Shown here in pieces: positions 1 through 9,154 of a stretch of 36,810 nt of DNA. The stretch comes from Planctomycetia bacterium (lineage in GTDB: Bacteria > Planctomycetota > Phycisphaerae > FEN-1346): NCBI GenBank assembly GCA_003170085.1, contig PMZT01000057.1:1-36810 (forward strand), in the 5' to 3' direction. The position numbers and the translations under genes are program-made. Under the pieces are notes generated by a model. That model was given only the letters and a program-made list of their open reading frames with translations. It was not told the origin of the DNA and ran no database searches. Numbering within the stretch: the stretch's first letter is position 1; each line of letters starts with the position of its first letter.

Positions 1-50
1 TGCCAGAATTCGCAGTCACACCCTTTGCGTTTGGTGTTTGCGAAATTCTA

Positions 51-80
51 TTGACGCCGGGGGTGGGTTTGCGGTAAGTA
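51..80 (+). promoter_or_regulatory. Weak candidate promoter upstream of transketolase
   Basis: A TTGACG box (51-56) lies 18 bp before TAAGTA (75-80). The -35 is good but the -10 is poor. It is the best sigma70-like pair in the 186 bp before the transketolase start. Nothing else recognisable is seen in that stretch. Confidence 0.3.
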
Positions 81-186
81 GGATTACCGGCGAATTAATG
101 TCGTGGGCAAACCTCCGCAATCGCCGGGGTTTGCCCTGCGTGTTTTATGGGAACCCGCAGCTCGAGTCCGCCGGAAGGAGAAAGCA

Positions 187-2124
187 ATGGGTTTTGCTGA
201 TGCCGTCAACTACAAGGCCATTGAACTGTGCCGCATCGTCGTCCGTATGACCACCGAGGCCGAGTCGGGCCATCCGAGTTCCGGCTGCGCGCTGGCCCAC
301 ATCGTGTCGGTCCTCATGTACCACACGATGCGGTACGATGTCGCGAACCCGTGGAATCCGCTGAGCGACCGGCTGGTGCTTAGCGAGGGCCACGCGGTGC
401 CGATCATTTACGCGGCCTACGGCGACCTGGGCGGCGTGTTTGGGCCTGATCCGAAGAACGCCCGCAAGATGACGCTCGAGGATTGCTGGTCGCTCCGCCG
501 CATCGACAGCCTGATCGACGGCCATCCGAACCCGGCCATCGGGTTCCCGTTCTTCGACGCCGCCACGGGCTCGCTGGGGCAGGGCGTCAGCGTGGCCGCC
601 GGCCTGGCTCTGGCGGCGCGGATGGACGGGATCGACAAGACGATCTACTGCATCTGCGGCGATGCCGAGGTCCGCGAGGGCCAGGTGTGGGAAGCGATCG
701 ATTTTCTGGCCGATCACCAGTTGACGAACGTCCGCGTTATCATCAACTGCAACAAGATGGGGCAGAGCGATTACGTGAGCCATCAGCAGAGCGCCGAGGT
801 CCTGGCCAAGAAGGTCAAGGCGTACGGCCTGCATCCGATCACCATCGACGGCCACGATCCGGTGGCCATCCGGAAGGCCCTGGCCGCGAAGCCGCCGCAG
901 GGCAAGCCCGTGGTTGTCATCGCCAAGACCGTGAAGGGCTGGGGCGTGCCGGCGTCGCAGAAGGTGGGCTACCACGGCAAACCGTTGTCGCGCGAGGAAA
1001 TGGCAGTGGCGCTGGCCGAGCTGAAGCTGCCCGAGCAGAAGCCCGACATGGTTCTCTGCCCGCCGATGCCGAGGGGCGAAATCCCGGCGGCCGCGAAGGA
1101 ACCGATCACGTTGCCCCCGCCTGACCTCATGAAACTGGCCGAGGGCACGAAGTTCGTCAGCAACGTCCAGAAGGGCAAAGTGGCCACGCGGCAGGCGTAC
1201 GGCCTGGCGCTGCGGGCGCTCGGCCGGGTGTCGAAGCGGATCGTGGCCCTCGACGCCGACGTCTCGAATTCCACGTTCTCCGAGATTTTTGCGAAGGAGT
1301 TCCCCGAACGCTACGTGGAGTGCCGCATTGCCGAGCAGAACATGGTCTCGGTGGCGTCGGGCCTGGCGGCGGCCGGCAAGATTCCGTTCGTCAGCACCTT
1401 CGCCAAGTTCCTCGTGCGGGCGTATGACCAGGTGGAGATGGCCGCCAACTCGTGCGCGAACGTGAAGCTCGTGGGCAGCCATTCCGGCATCAGCCTGGGC
1501 GCCGACGGCCCCAGCCAGATGGGCGTGGTCGATACGGCGTTCTTCGGGGCACTGGCGAGCGTCCGTACGCCCAAGGGGCACCCGGGCGCCATCGCGCTGA
1601 ACCCGTGCGACGCCATCAGCACGATCAAGCTGGCGGCACTCATGGCCGAGTACGACGGCCTGGTTTACATGCGGACCTTGCGGCCGGAAACGGTCCTCCT
1701 GTACAAGCCCGAGGAGCCGTTCACGCTCGTCGGCCAGAAGACCCTGGCCCAGGGCAAGGACCTGACGCTGGTGTCGTGGGGCTACATGATTCACGAGTGC
1801 CGGAAGGCCCTCGAGGCGCTCAAGGCCCAGGGCATCGAGTGCGGCCTGGTGGACGCCTACAGTCTGCCGCTGGCCGACAACTTTCTGGACGCCATTGGCG
1901 CCCGCGACGGCGCGAAGCTGCTGGTGGTCGAGGACAACTACGCCGGCGGCATCGGCAGCGCGGTGGCGGTGGCGGCGGCGCGGCGCGGCAGAATCCGCGT
2001 GGATGCGATGACGTGCGAGCGCATGCCGAAGTCCGGCAAGAGCGCCGATGACGTGCTGAAGTTCGTGGCGATCGACCAGACGGCGATCGTTCGTCGGGCC
2101 AAGGCGATTCTCGGCAAGGCCTGA
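187..2124 (+). CDS. tkt: Transketolase
   Basis: This is a full-length transketolase (645 residues), a cytosolic thiamine-diphosphate enzyme that moves two-carbon ketol units in the non-oxidative pentose phosphate pathway. The N-terminal diphosphate-binding domain has SEGHA (66-70), the GSLGQG segment (128-133) and the TPP/metal motif starting GDAEVREG at 158, ending near Asn187. The pyrimidine-binding domain (about 330-500) carries the cofactor-activating glutamate in RIAEQN (Glu383). A C-terminal transketolase domain follows. I chose ATG 187 because GGAAGGAG lies just upstream and the protein then begins at the usual family position. The frame stays open upstream to 103, but that stretch is not conserved-looking. 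guaB follows 96 bp later on the same strand. The GDAE in place of the more common GDGE is the only oddity. Confidence 0.95.
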   Translation: MGFADAVNYKAIELCRIVVRMTTEAESGHPSSGCALAHIVSVLMYHTMRYDVANPWNPLSDRLVLSEGHAVPIIYAAYGDLGGVFGPDPKNARKMTLEDCWSLRRIDSLIDGHPNPAIGFPFFDAATGSLGQGVSVAAGLALAARMDGIDKTIYCICGDAEVREGQVWEAIDFLADHQLTNVRVIINCNKMGQSDYVSHQQSAEVLAKKVKAYGLHPITIDGHDPVAIRKALAAKPPQGKPVVVIAKTVKGWGVPASQKVGYHGKPLSREEMAVALAELKLPEQKPDMVLCPPMPRGEIPAAAKEPITLPPPDLMKLAEGTKFVSNVQKGKVATRQAYGLALRALGRVSKRIVALDADVSNSTFSEIFAKEFPERYVECRIAEQNMVSVASGLAAAGKIPFVSTFAKFLVRAYDQVEMAANSCANVKLVGSHSGISLGADGPSQMGVVDTAFFGALASVRTPKGHPGAIALNPCDAISTIKLAALMAEYDGLVYMRTLRPETVLLYKPEEPFTLVGQKTLAQGKDLTLVSWGYMIHECRKALEALKAQGIECGLVDAYSLPLADNFLDAIGARDGAKLLVVEDNYAGGIGSAVAVAAARRGRIRVDAMTCERMPKSGKSADDVLKFVAIDQTAIVRRAKAILGKA

Positions 2125-2220
2125 GCGGCCGGACCTACAGCCGGGGCGCTGCGGCGATGCGGGGCGACCGCGCCAATGCGGCGCCCCAAGGTAAGCGGTG
2201 GCCGCGGGAGGCCCGTGCCC

Positions 2221-3702
2221 ATGTCCATGAAGGACCGCATCGTCGGCGAAGGCATCACCTTCGACGATATCCTCCTGATCCCCGGCTACAGCGAGGTCGT
2301 TCCGCGCGACGTGGACACCTCGACGCGCCTGACGCGCGGCATCCGCATCAACATCCCGATCGTCTCGGCCGCGATGGACACCGTGACCGAGGCATCGCTG
2401 GCCATCGCCTTGGCGCAAGAGGGCGGCATCGGCATCATGCACAAGAACCTCTCGGTCGAGGACCAGTGCCGCGGGGTCGAGAAGGTCAAGCGCAGCGCCA
2501 ACGGCGTCATCACCGACCCCGTGACGCTCGGCCCCGACGAACGCGTTGCCACGGCCCAGAAGGTGATGGACGAGAACAACATCTCGGGCATCCCGATCAT
2601 CGAAGGCGGCCGCCTGGTGGGCATCCTCACGCGGCGTGACCTGAAGTTCCTGGAGGACATGCAGGTCGCGATCGCCGAGGTCATGACCCGTAAGAACCTC
2701 ATCACGGCCCCCGCCGGCACGAAGCTCGAGGACGCCGAGCGGATCCTCCTCAAGAACAAGGTTGAGAAGCTGCCCCTCGTTGACGACGCGGGCCGGCTGA
2801 TCGGCCTCATCACCATCAAGGATGTCGAGAAGTTGCACCGTTTTCCGCAGGCATGCCGCGATGGTCGCGGGCGGTTGCGTGTGGGGGCGGCCATCGGCGT
2901 GCACGATTATGAGCGGGCCCACAAGCTGATCGAGGAAGATGTGGACCTGCTCGTGGTTGACACCGCCCACGGCCACTCGGTCAACGTCATCGAGACGGTC
3001 AAACGCCTCCGCAAGGACTACGACATCCAGCTCGTCGCCGGCAACGTGGCCACGGCTGAGGCCGTCCGGGACCTCGTGAACGCCGGGGCCGATGCCGTCA
3101 AGGTGGGCATCGGGCCGGGCTCGATCTGCACCACGCGGGTGGTCAGCGGCGTGGGCGTGCCGCAGATCTCGGCCGTGGCGGCCTGTGCCGAAGAGGCCGA
3201 GAAGCTCGGCATCCCGATCATTTCCGACGGCGGCGTGCGACATAGCGGCGACCTCGTCAAGGCGCTGGCCGCGGGGGCGTCGAGCGTGATGCTGGGCAGC
3301 CTGCTGGCGGGCCTCGAGGAATCGCCCGGCGAGGTCATCATTTACAAGGGCCGCACGTTCAAGACCTACCGCGGCATGGGGTCGCTGGGGGCCATGGTGG
3401 CCGGTTCCGCCGACCGCTACAGCCAGGACGTCGAGCGGAAGCGCGGCGGCAAGCTCGTGCCCGAGGGCGTTGAGGGCCGCGTGCCTTACCGCGGGGTGCT
3501 GGCCGATTTCGTCTATCAACTGGTCGGCGGCGTGCGGGCCGGCATGGGTTACTGCGGGTGCCCGAATATCGAGGCGCTGCGCACCAAGCCGCGGTTTATG
3601 CGCGTTAGCCATGCGAGCGTCGTCGAGAGTCATCCGCACGACATCGCGATCACGCAGGAAGCGCCGAACTACAGCATCCCGAACTACGACCAGGGGTTCT
3701 AG
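2221..3702 (+). CDS. guaB: Inosine-5'-monophosphate dehydrogenase
   Basis: This protein oxidises IMP to XMP with NAD+, the committed step of GMP synthesis, in the cytosol. It has 493 residues, the normal length for the bacterial enzyme. An N-terminal barrel segment (1-90) is followed by two CBS regulatory domains (about 95-205). The rest of the TIM barrel holds the catalytic cysteine loop GPGSICTTR (Cys303), the SDGG phosphate-binding region and the flap with [13 protein letters not shown] 2221 was chosen because GGGAGG sits 9 bp upstream and the product starts like other IMPDHs. An in-frame ATG at 2176 lacks a ribosome site. Transcription probably ends at the terminator at 3727-3758. Confidence 0.96.
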   Translation: MSMKDRIVGEGITFDDILLIPGYSEVVPRDVDTSTRLTRGIRINIPIVSAAMDTVTEASLAIALAQEGGIGIMHKNLSVEDQCRGVEKVKRSANGVITDPVTLGPDERVATAQKVMDENNISGIPIIEGGRLVGILTRRDLKFLEDMQVAIAEVMTRKNLITAPAGTKLEDAERILLKNKVEKLPLVDDAGRLIGLITIKDVEKLHRFPQACRDGRGRLRVGAAIGVHDYERAHKLIEEDVDLLVVDTAHGHSVNVIETVKRLRKDYDIQLVAGNVATAEAVRDLVNAGADAVKVGIGPGSICTTRVVSGVGVPQISAVAACAEEAEKLGIPIISDGGVRHSGDLVKALAAGASSVMLGSLLAGLEESPGEVIIYKGRTFKTYRGMGSLGAMVAGSADRYSQDVERKRGGKLVPEGVEGRVPYRGVLADFVYQLVGGVRAGMGYCGCPNIEALRTKPRFMRVSHASVVESHPHDIAITQEAPNYSIPNYDQGF

Positions 3703-3726
3703 GGCCGGCGCAGAGGGAAAAGCCAG

Positions 3727-3758
3727 GCAGCGAGGCTCATGGGGGCCGCGCTGCTTTT
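3727..3758 (+). terminator. Intrinsic terminator after guaB
   Basis: GCAGCG (3727-3732) pairs with CGCTGC (3749-3754). An inner GGC/GCC extension is present, and TTTT (3755-3758) follows. It is placed 24 bp after the guaB stop and before the convergent minus-strand gene. Confidence 0.6.
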
Positions 3759-3774
3759 CATTTCTTGCGAGGGA

Positions 3775-4899
3775 TTACCGCTGCCAGAGGGCGTCCGGGT
3801 AGCCGGGCGATGAGACCACGTCGGTCATGCCGCCGAGGTATCCTTCGGTGTTGTTGAGGAACTGGTCGCGCTGCTTGGTGCCCCAGTTACGGTCGGCGTC
3901 GGCCAGTGATTGAAGGATTTTGATCAGTTGCTGGAAGGTGGTCTGGGCCCGCTGGTAATCGTCGGTCTGGGCGATGAACTTGACGTACGCGTCGAAGGTC
4001 TGGCCCAGCCGTTCCTCATACGCCTGTTGGTTGGGCGGGTTGGCCCTGCCGGTCTGCATGGCCTCCTTCGCAAACCCTGCGACGGCGAGGATCCATTCCT
4101 TGTAGACGGGGTAAGAGCTCCTGAGCTTGGTCATCGCCTCGTCGTATTCCTGCTGGCTCTGCGGCTTCCAGTAGACGCTGTCGCGCACCTTCGGGTCTTG
4201 GACGAGATATTCCATGGCCTTCTTGCGGGCCTTGATCGTCTCGACCATCGTTTTGTCGGTGGCCTGGGGACTCTTGTTCAGGAATTCCTCGTACCGGAGG
4301 GACTCGTCGTACTTGTCATAGGCCTCCTGGAACTTGCCCAGGAGCTCGTTCTTTCGGCCCTGTTCCACGGCTTTCTGGGCCACGGAGCGCCCTTCCGTCA
4401 ACTGGCCGGCGGTCCAGTTAGTGTAGAGAAAGTAGATGAGGAAACCCACGACGATTACGAAGGCGAAGACGCCCGCGAGGACGCCCACCTTGCCGCCCGT
4501 GGACATGCCGCTCCACCAGGTGTCGTGCGAACCGCCGAGCCGGATTTCCGTGCCGGCGTCAACGATACCCGCGACCACCGGCGCCTTGCGGGCCGGCTGC
4601 GCAGGCCTCGCGACCGCGACCGCTGCGGCCGCCGGTGCCGCCGCGCCGGCCGCCGTCAGGACGGCCTTGCAGTACGGGCACGCCTGGGTATCGACGGGCA
4701 CCTCCTTGCGGCAGCGCGGGCAGCTTCGCGATGTGCGGGTCTTGGTGGCCGCGGGGGCCGAGGCGAGTTCCACGCCGCGGTCCTTGCCGCTCGGGACCTT
4801 CAGCGTCCGGCGGCAGTTCGGACAGGTGACCTGGGCGCCCGCGCGGTCCGATTCCACCACCATGCTGCGCCCACACGGACACCGAAATAGAATCGACAT
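3775..4899 (-). CDS. Zinc-ribbon, single-pass membrane protein of unknown function
   Basis: The function is unknown. The 374-residue protein begins with a CPCG...CPNC zinc ribbon (Cys7-Cys29). A second ribbon, CPRC...CPYC, spans residues 60-77. An Ala/Pro-rich linker leads to one transmembrane helix (about 138-160). The remaining roughly 210 residues are charged and probably helical, with many Gln, Lys and Glu, and the C terminus should lie outside the membrane. A start at 4899 is supported by GGAAGGAAGAGG immediately upstream. Similar ribbon-plus-membrane proteins are frequent in planctomycete genomes. The gene lies 51 bp after the histidine-kinase gene on the same strand, so cotranscription is likely. 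A signalling or scaffolding role is a guess. Confidence 0.8.
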   Translation of the reverse strand: MSILFRCPCGRSMVVESDRAGAQVTCPNCRRTLKVPSGKDRGVELASAPAATKTRTSRSCPRCRKEVPVDTQACPYCKAVLTAAGAAAPAAAAVAVARPAQPARKAPVVAGIVDAGTEIRLGGSHDTWWSGMSTGGKVGVLAGVFAFVIVVGFLIYFLYTNWTAGQLTEGRSVAQKAVEQGRKNELLGKFQEAYDKYDESLRYEEFLNKSPQATDKTMVETIKARKKAMEYLVQDPKVRDSVYWKPQSQQEYDEAMTKLRSSYPVYKEWILAVAGFAKEAMQTGRANPPNQQAYEERLGQTFDAYVKFIAQTDDYQRAQTTFQQLIKILQSLADADRNWGTKQRDQFLNNTEGYLGGMTDVVSSPGYPDALWQR

Positions 4900-4950
4900 G
4901 GCCTCTTCCTTCCCTGGCGGTGCGGCCGATGGCGTACCCTGTGCGGCGGC

Positions 4951-6573
4951 CTACGCTTGGTCCACCGGACCGCCGGCCTTCTCCGCAGAATGCTGCGAGG
5001 GGGCGGCGCTATCGGCTGCGCGACCCTCAAACGCACTTGAATCCACCGGCAAGACGACCGTGAACGTGGAACCGTGGCCGACTTCGCTTTCGACCGAGAC
5101 GGTGCCGCCGAGCAGCCCCGTCAGTTCTTTTACGATTGACAGCCCCAAACCGGTACCACGATACCGTCTTGTGTAGCTGGAGTCCAGTTGTGTGAATCGT
5201 TCAAAGATGCGCAGTTGTTCATCGCGGGCGATGCCGGGGCCGGTGTCGACGACCTCGAACGCCACGCGCCGGTCCTGCACGAGTCGGACCGACAGCCGCA
5301 CTTCGCCCTGCTCGGTGAACTTGATCGCATTCGACAGCAGATTATAGAGGATCTGCTGCACCTTTGTCGCGTCCGTTATCATGAGCGGCGCAGCAGGGTC
5401 GATCTCGCACGACAGTTTCAGCGACGTTTCGGCCAGCATCGGGCGGACCATGTTGCAGACGGCCTCGGCGACGTCGGCCGGCGAAACGTGGTCCAGGCGC
5501 ACCTGGAGGCGCCCGGCCTCGATCTTCGCGAGGTCCAGGAGGTCGTTGATCATGTCGAGCAGCATCCGCCCGCTCGTCAGGATGTTGCGGGCATAGCGGC
5601 TGAGCTTGGCGTCGGCGGCCACGACCGGGGCGTCGCTCAGGATCTGCGCGAAGCCGAGGATCGAGTTGAGCGGGGTGCGCAGCTCGTGGCTCATCGTCGT
5701 CAGGAACTTGTTCTTGACCTGGTTCATCTCGAACAGGGCGACGTTGGCCTTCGCGAGTTCGTCGAGCTTGGCGTCGCGGGCGGCGGTGGCGGCGCGGAGG
5801 TCGGCCTGCGCCTTCGCCATCTCGTCGAGCATGTGGTTCATGGCGTCGGAGAGCGCCTCGAGCTCGTTGCCGGTGTCGATCTCGCTGCGGATCTGAAGGT
5901 CGCCTTCGCTCACGCGGTCGGTCACGTCCTTCAGGTGCTGGATGGGCCGGACCACCATGTACCGGAACAGGGCGTAGAAGACCGCCACCGAGAGGACGAC
6001 CACCAGCAGGGCCGCGATCACGAGGATCAACCGGTTTTCCAGCAGCGTGCGGTTGCGATCCTTCAGGCTGAGTTCGAGGCTCACGGCGCCGATGAGCTCG
6101 CCCGGCTTATACTCGCCGTGGCACGTGAGGCATTCGTTCTCGGCCCGCAGCGCCTGGATGTAGAAGAACGAGTCGCCCGCGGGCAGCCGCTGGCGGCCTT
6201 CCTCGGGGTGCTTCAGAAAGACGCGGACGGCCTCGTCCTCAAACGGCGGGAGGCCCGCCGGCACGACCTGCGGCTGGGTGGGCGTGGCAGACGCGATGCG
6301 GATGAGCTTCGGCTCCTTCTCGCTCTTGACCATGCCGAAGCGCCGGAGCTGCTCGGCGGCCTTGGGGTCGGCGGCAAACCGGATCGCGTGACGGTTCTGG
6401 ACGTAGGCCCGCACGAGGGCCTGCGCGCGCTCCTGGTCGCCGGAGCCGACGAGCCGTTCCATCTGCCACCACGGCCACCAGAGGCAGGCGGCGACCGTGA
6501 GGAGGATGAACAGCCCGAAGAAGAGCCGGCCCCTGCGTTCGAGCGTCGTCCTGGAAGTGCGGATTTTCGCCAT
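4951..6573 (-). CDS. Sensor histidine kinase with Tll0287-like heme-c sensor domain
   Basis: This is a membrane-bound hybrid of a heme-binding sensor and a kinase (540 residues). A first transmembrane helix (about 17-37) precedes an extracytoplasmic domain of the DUF3365/Tll0287 type that contains CLTCH (148-152), the signature for covalent heme c. A second helix (about 182-204), a HAMP linker (205-252), a coiled coil and a HisKA domain follow, with the phospho-acceptor His296 in MSHELRTPLN. A full HATPase_c domain ends the protein (NAIKF, DTGPGIA, GTGLGLS). No receiver domain or response-regulator gene is adjacent, so this is an orphan. ATG 6573 gives a clean membrane anchor. Upstream in-frame codons run into the palindromic repeat at 6591-6757 and are not real coding sequence. 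The signal is probably redox, oxygen or NO (inferred from the heme). Confidence 0.88.
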   Translation of the reverse strand: MAKIRTSRTTLERRGRLFFGLFILLTVAACLWWPWWQMERLVGSGDQERAQALVRAYVQNRHAIRFAADPKAAEQLRRFGMVKSEKEPKLIRIASATPTQPQVVPAGLPPFEDEAVRVFLKHPEEGRQRLPAGDSFFYIQALRAENECLTCHGEYKPGELIGAVSLELSLKDRNRTLLENRLILVIAALLVVVLSVAVFYALFRYMVVRPIQHLKDVTDRVSEGDLQIRSEIDTGNELEALSDAMNHMLDEMAKAQADLRAATAARDAKLDELAKANVALFEMNQVKNKFLTTMSHELRTPLNSILGFAQILSDAPVVAADAKLSRYARNILTSGRMLLDMINDLLDLAKIEAGRLQVRLDHVSPADVAEAVCNMVRPMLAETSLKLSCEIDPAAPLMITDATKVQQILYNLLSNAIKFTEQGEVRLSVRLVQDRRVAFEVVDTGPGIARDEQLRIFERFTQLDSSYTRRYRGTGLGLSIVKELTGLLGGTVSVESEVGHGSTFTVVLPVDSSAFEGRAADSAAPSQHSAEKAGGPVDQA

Positions 6574-6590
6574 GCTCGGAGCCCCGGGCC

Positions 6591-6757
6591 AGTACGACAG
6601 CGCAACTTGCGACTTTGCGCGGTGGGTCTCCCGACCCACCGCGCAAGAATGCCGCATGTTCGCGGAGCAATCGTCAGCCGGCCCGCCACGGCGGGTCTTC
6701 GACGCGGCGGGTCGGGAGACCCGCCGCGCAAAACCTAAGAAGCCGTGCTGTCGTACT
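6591..6757. repeat. Palindromic MITE-like element, copy 1 (longest)
   Basis: A perfect 11-bp terminal inverted repeat, AGTACGACAGC, lies at 6591-6601 and 6747-6757. Just inside are two hairpins. The left has a 14-bp stem (6615-6628 with 6633-6646, loop TCCC). The right has an 11-bp stem (6703-6713 with 6718-6728, loop GGGA). Left and right hairpins are inverted copies of each other. The dapA stop codon (6756-6758, read on minus) lies at the element end. There is no open frame for a transposase inside. Confidence 0.8.
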
Positions 6758-7625
6758 AGAGCAGGCCGTATTCCTTCATTGCCCGTTGAAGCGTGTCGGC
6801 GCTGGCGGGCGCGAGATCCGTCATCGGCAGACGTTTCTCGTCCGATTCCACCAGGCCCATCCACTTCATGGCCGTCTTGACGGGAATGGGGTTGGTCTCG
6901 ACGAACATCGCGCGGCAGAGCGGGTACAGCTTGCGGTGGACCGCCTGGGCCTCCGCCAGCCGCCCGGCCAGCATGGCATCGGTCAGGCGGCGCACGTCCT
7001 TCGGCACGACGTTTGCCACGACGCTGATCACGCCGCGCGCGCCAAGGGCCATCAGCGGCAGCGTCAGGCTGTCATCGCCCGACAGGACCGTGATGGAGCA
7101 CCGCGCGAGGATCTCGCTCGTCTGGTCCATCGAGCCGGTGGCCTCCTTGACCGCGACGACCTGCGGCAGCCGGGCCAGGCGCGCGATCGTCTCGGGCGTC
7201 ATGTTGACGACGCACCGCGGCGGAATGTTGTAGAGGATCATGGGCAGGTCCACCGCCTCGGCGATCGCGGCGAAGTGCCGGTACAGCCCTTCCTGCGTGG
7301 GCTTGTTGTAGTACGGGGAGACCTGGAGCGTCGCGTTGGCGCCCACGTCCTTGGAGAACTTCGTCAGTTCGATGGCCTCGGCGGTGGCGTTCGCGCCGGC
7401 GCCGGCGATGACCGGAACCCGGCCCGCGGCGCGCTTCACGACCACCTTGATGATCTTCTCGTGCTCTTCGACGTCAACGGTCGGGCTTTCGCCGGTCGTT
7501 CCCACGGGCACCAGGGCCTGCGTGCCCTGCTCGACGTGCCAGTCCACCAGCCGCTCGATGCCGGCGTAATCCACCTGGCCATTCTTGAACGGCGTAACGA
7601 GGGCTACCATGCTTCCGGAAAACAT
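6756..7625 (-). CDS. dapA: 4-hydroxy-tetrahydrodipicolinate synthase
   Basis: The enzyme condenses pyruvate with aspartate semialdehyde, opening the diaminopimelate/lysine branch. It is a TIM-barrel class I aldolase. The 289-residue length is typical. Visible motifs are GTTGE (42-46), the proton-relay Tyr132 in LYNIPPR and the Schiff-base Lys160 in VAVKEATGS. ATG 7625 has AGGAGA seven bases upstream. The stop codon TAG is formed by the outer bases of the repeat at 6591-6757, so the repeat abuts the gene exactly without interrupting it. The next gene downstream on this strand is the histidine kinase, and no functional link is obvious. Confidence 0.96.
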   Translation of the reverse strand: MFSGSMVALVTPFKNGQVDYAGIERLVDWHVEQGTQALVPVGTTGESPTVDVEEHEKIIKVVVKRAAGRVPVIAGAGANATAEAIELTKFSKDVGANATLQVSPYYNKPTQEGLYRHFAAIAEAVDLPMILYNIPPRCVVNMTPETIARLARLPQVVAVKEATGSMDQTSEILARCSITVLSGDDSLTLPLMALGARGVISVVANVVPKDVRRLTDAMLAGRLAEAQAVHRKLYPLCRAMFVETNPIPVKTAMKWMGLVESDEKRLPMTDLAPASADTLQRAMKEYGLL

Positions 7626-7721
7626 GGGTAATCTCCTGTAAGTGATGCCTTAACGTGGACATTCTAACCGCCCCGGCCGCACTGTCCAGCGTTAAGACGG
7701 GCAGGGGGTATTGCGCCACTT

Positions 7722-7770
7722 ACGGGGCGGGTGGCACGGCCTCCCGATGTTGGGTGGCCGTGCGCCCCGT
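7722..7770. repeat. Long imperfect palindrome between dapA and the CreD-like gene
   Basis: ACGGGGC (7722-7728) pairs with GCCCCGT (7764-7770), and GCACGGCC (7734-7741) pairs with GGCCGTGC (7756-7763). A GGGTG bulge and a 14-nt loop complete it. There is no T-run on either side, so a classical terminator is not supported. It could be a REP-like element or a factor-dependent stop for the CreD-like gene. Confidence 0.55.
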
Positions 7771-7792
7771 CAGAAAGAGGATTTTCGCCGGG

Positions 7793-9079
7793 TCAGCTTT
7801 TCGGAGGCGTCGGCGGCAGGGGCGATGGCGGCGCATTCGCCGGCGTCCGGGCGAAGGCCTCGTTCCAGTTCACGCGGCCCGTGGCCTGCATCAGCACGAA
7901 CAGCGTGACGATCGCGCCGATGACCACCGTGAGGCCCGTGTAGCCCTTCCACATGAATGCGTAGCTGAACCCGATGAGGTAGACCAGTTGCGCGGCCCCG
8001 ACGTAGACGACCGCAAAGCGAAGGCCCGCGACGAGTCGCATGTAACTGACCACGAGGAACACGCTGACGACCGCCGAAATCCAGAACGCGGCGTTTAACT
8101 GCACCAGATCCACGAGATACGCCAGCAGGATGTGGAACGCGAAGAACCCGGCCGAGATGAACAGGTAGTGCATCGGATGCAGCGGCGTCTTCTTCAGCAC
8201 CATGATCGTGAAGAGGACCGTGAAAAAGAAGAAGAGGCTGACGGGGGCGAAGAAGCTCATCCGCGACGCTACCGGGCCGGCGTTCAGCCGCGCGGGCATC
8301 TCCACGCCGATCTCTTGGCGCGTGCTGCGATTCTCGAAGTGCCAGGTGGCTTTCTTGCCGCCCTCGATGTCGACGGCGGGCTCGGGGGTCGGGCTCGCGC
8401 ACCCCTTCGGGTAATCGATGTCCCTGAAATTCGTTGTGGCGGTCAGCGTGAAGTCCTTCACCATGGCGGTATGGCCGGCCCCCACAAGGGCCTCGCTGTC
8501 TTCTCTGCCGCCGCGCGAGACGGTCGGCTTGTGCTCGCGGTCGCGGGCCAGGTCGTAAAGCCAGCGGTCCCGACCCTGGGTCCGGTACGACACCGTGACG
8601 ACGTGCGATTTCTCGTCGGCGGGAATCGCGACAACCAGCTTGTCTTCCTCCTTGACCGACGCGATGTCGCGGGCCTGGCCGTCCAGCGTGACGTTCAGGT
8701 TCTCCGTGGTGGTCGCGTTCTTCGGCAGTTCAAAGACGAAGTTGCTCGCGGCATTCTGCCCGGCGCGCTGCGTGGCCACCGTATAGGCGCCGCTGAACTC
8801 CACCGTGTACGTGCTGAACCACAGCAGCCCCATGTAGCGGTCGGCATGGTCGAAGTGGACCTTGATCTCGCTCTTTGCGGGATCGATGGCGGCGGCGCTA
8901 CCCGTCTGGTACGGCGCCGCCTGGACTAATCCCGACGGGCCCCACCGGCTATTGACCTCTTTTGTGAGCGACTCGCCCAGGTCGCTCGTGCGGTACTCGA
9001 GCGTGCCGCCGAGGACCATCCAGGCGATGGTCGCGGCGATGAAGATGAGAATGATGGCGAAAAAGCGCAGCGCGGACAC
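7793..9079 (-). CDS. CreD-like inner membrane protein
   Basis: This is a 428-residue membrane protein resembling the CreD family (inner membrane proteins linked in enterobacteria to the CreBC regulon and envelope stress). An N-terminal helix (about 5-25) is followed by a roughly 250-residue extracytoplasmic beta-rich region. At least five closely spaced helices come next (about 275-400), including the family-like segment PLHPMHYLFISAGFF. The tail is proline-rich. The start is GTG 9079, with AAGGAG six bases upstream. Family assignment rests on the layout and that segment, and the periplasmic part is divergent. No CreBC-type genes are adjacent. The molecular function of the family is not settled. 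Confidence 0.7.
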   Translation of the reverse strand: MSALRFFAIILIFIAATIAWMVLGGTLEYRTSDLGESLTKEVNSRWGPSGLVQAAPYQTGSAAAIDPAKSEIKVHFDHADRYMGLLWFSTYTVEFSGAYTVATQRAGQNAASNFVFELPKNATTTENLNVTLDGQARDIASVKEEDKLVVAIPADEKSHVVTVSYRTQGRDRWLYDLARDREHKPTVSRGGREDSEALVGAGHTAMVKDFTLTATTNFRDIDYPKGCASPTPEPAVDIEGGKKATWHFENRSTRQEIGVEMPARLNAGPVASRMSFFAPVSLFFFFTVLFTIMVLKKTPLHPMHYLFISAGFFAFHILLAYLVDLVQLNAAFWISAVVSVFLVVSYMRLVAGLRFAVVYVGAAQLVYLIGFSYAFMWKGYTGLTVVIGAIVTLFVLMQATGRVNWNEAFARTPANAPPSPLPPTPPKS

Positions 9080-9154
9080 AGGAGGCTCCTTAATCGGACA
9101 TTGGATTGCACCAAGCCGCTGAGCGGCGGACTTCCCGACCTGCCGCTGCTGGCA

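Noticed and set aside
145-3639. Very long open frame on the minus strand opposite transketolase and guaB
   Set aside because: It is a GC-rich shadow of two clear plus-strand genes; the product is His/Arg/Ala-rich with no family motifs and no ribosome site.
6574-6864. N-terminal extension of the histidine kinase
   Set aside because: The codons come from the palindromic repeat and from the dapA coding region on the same strand.
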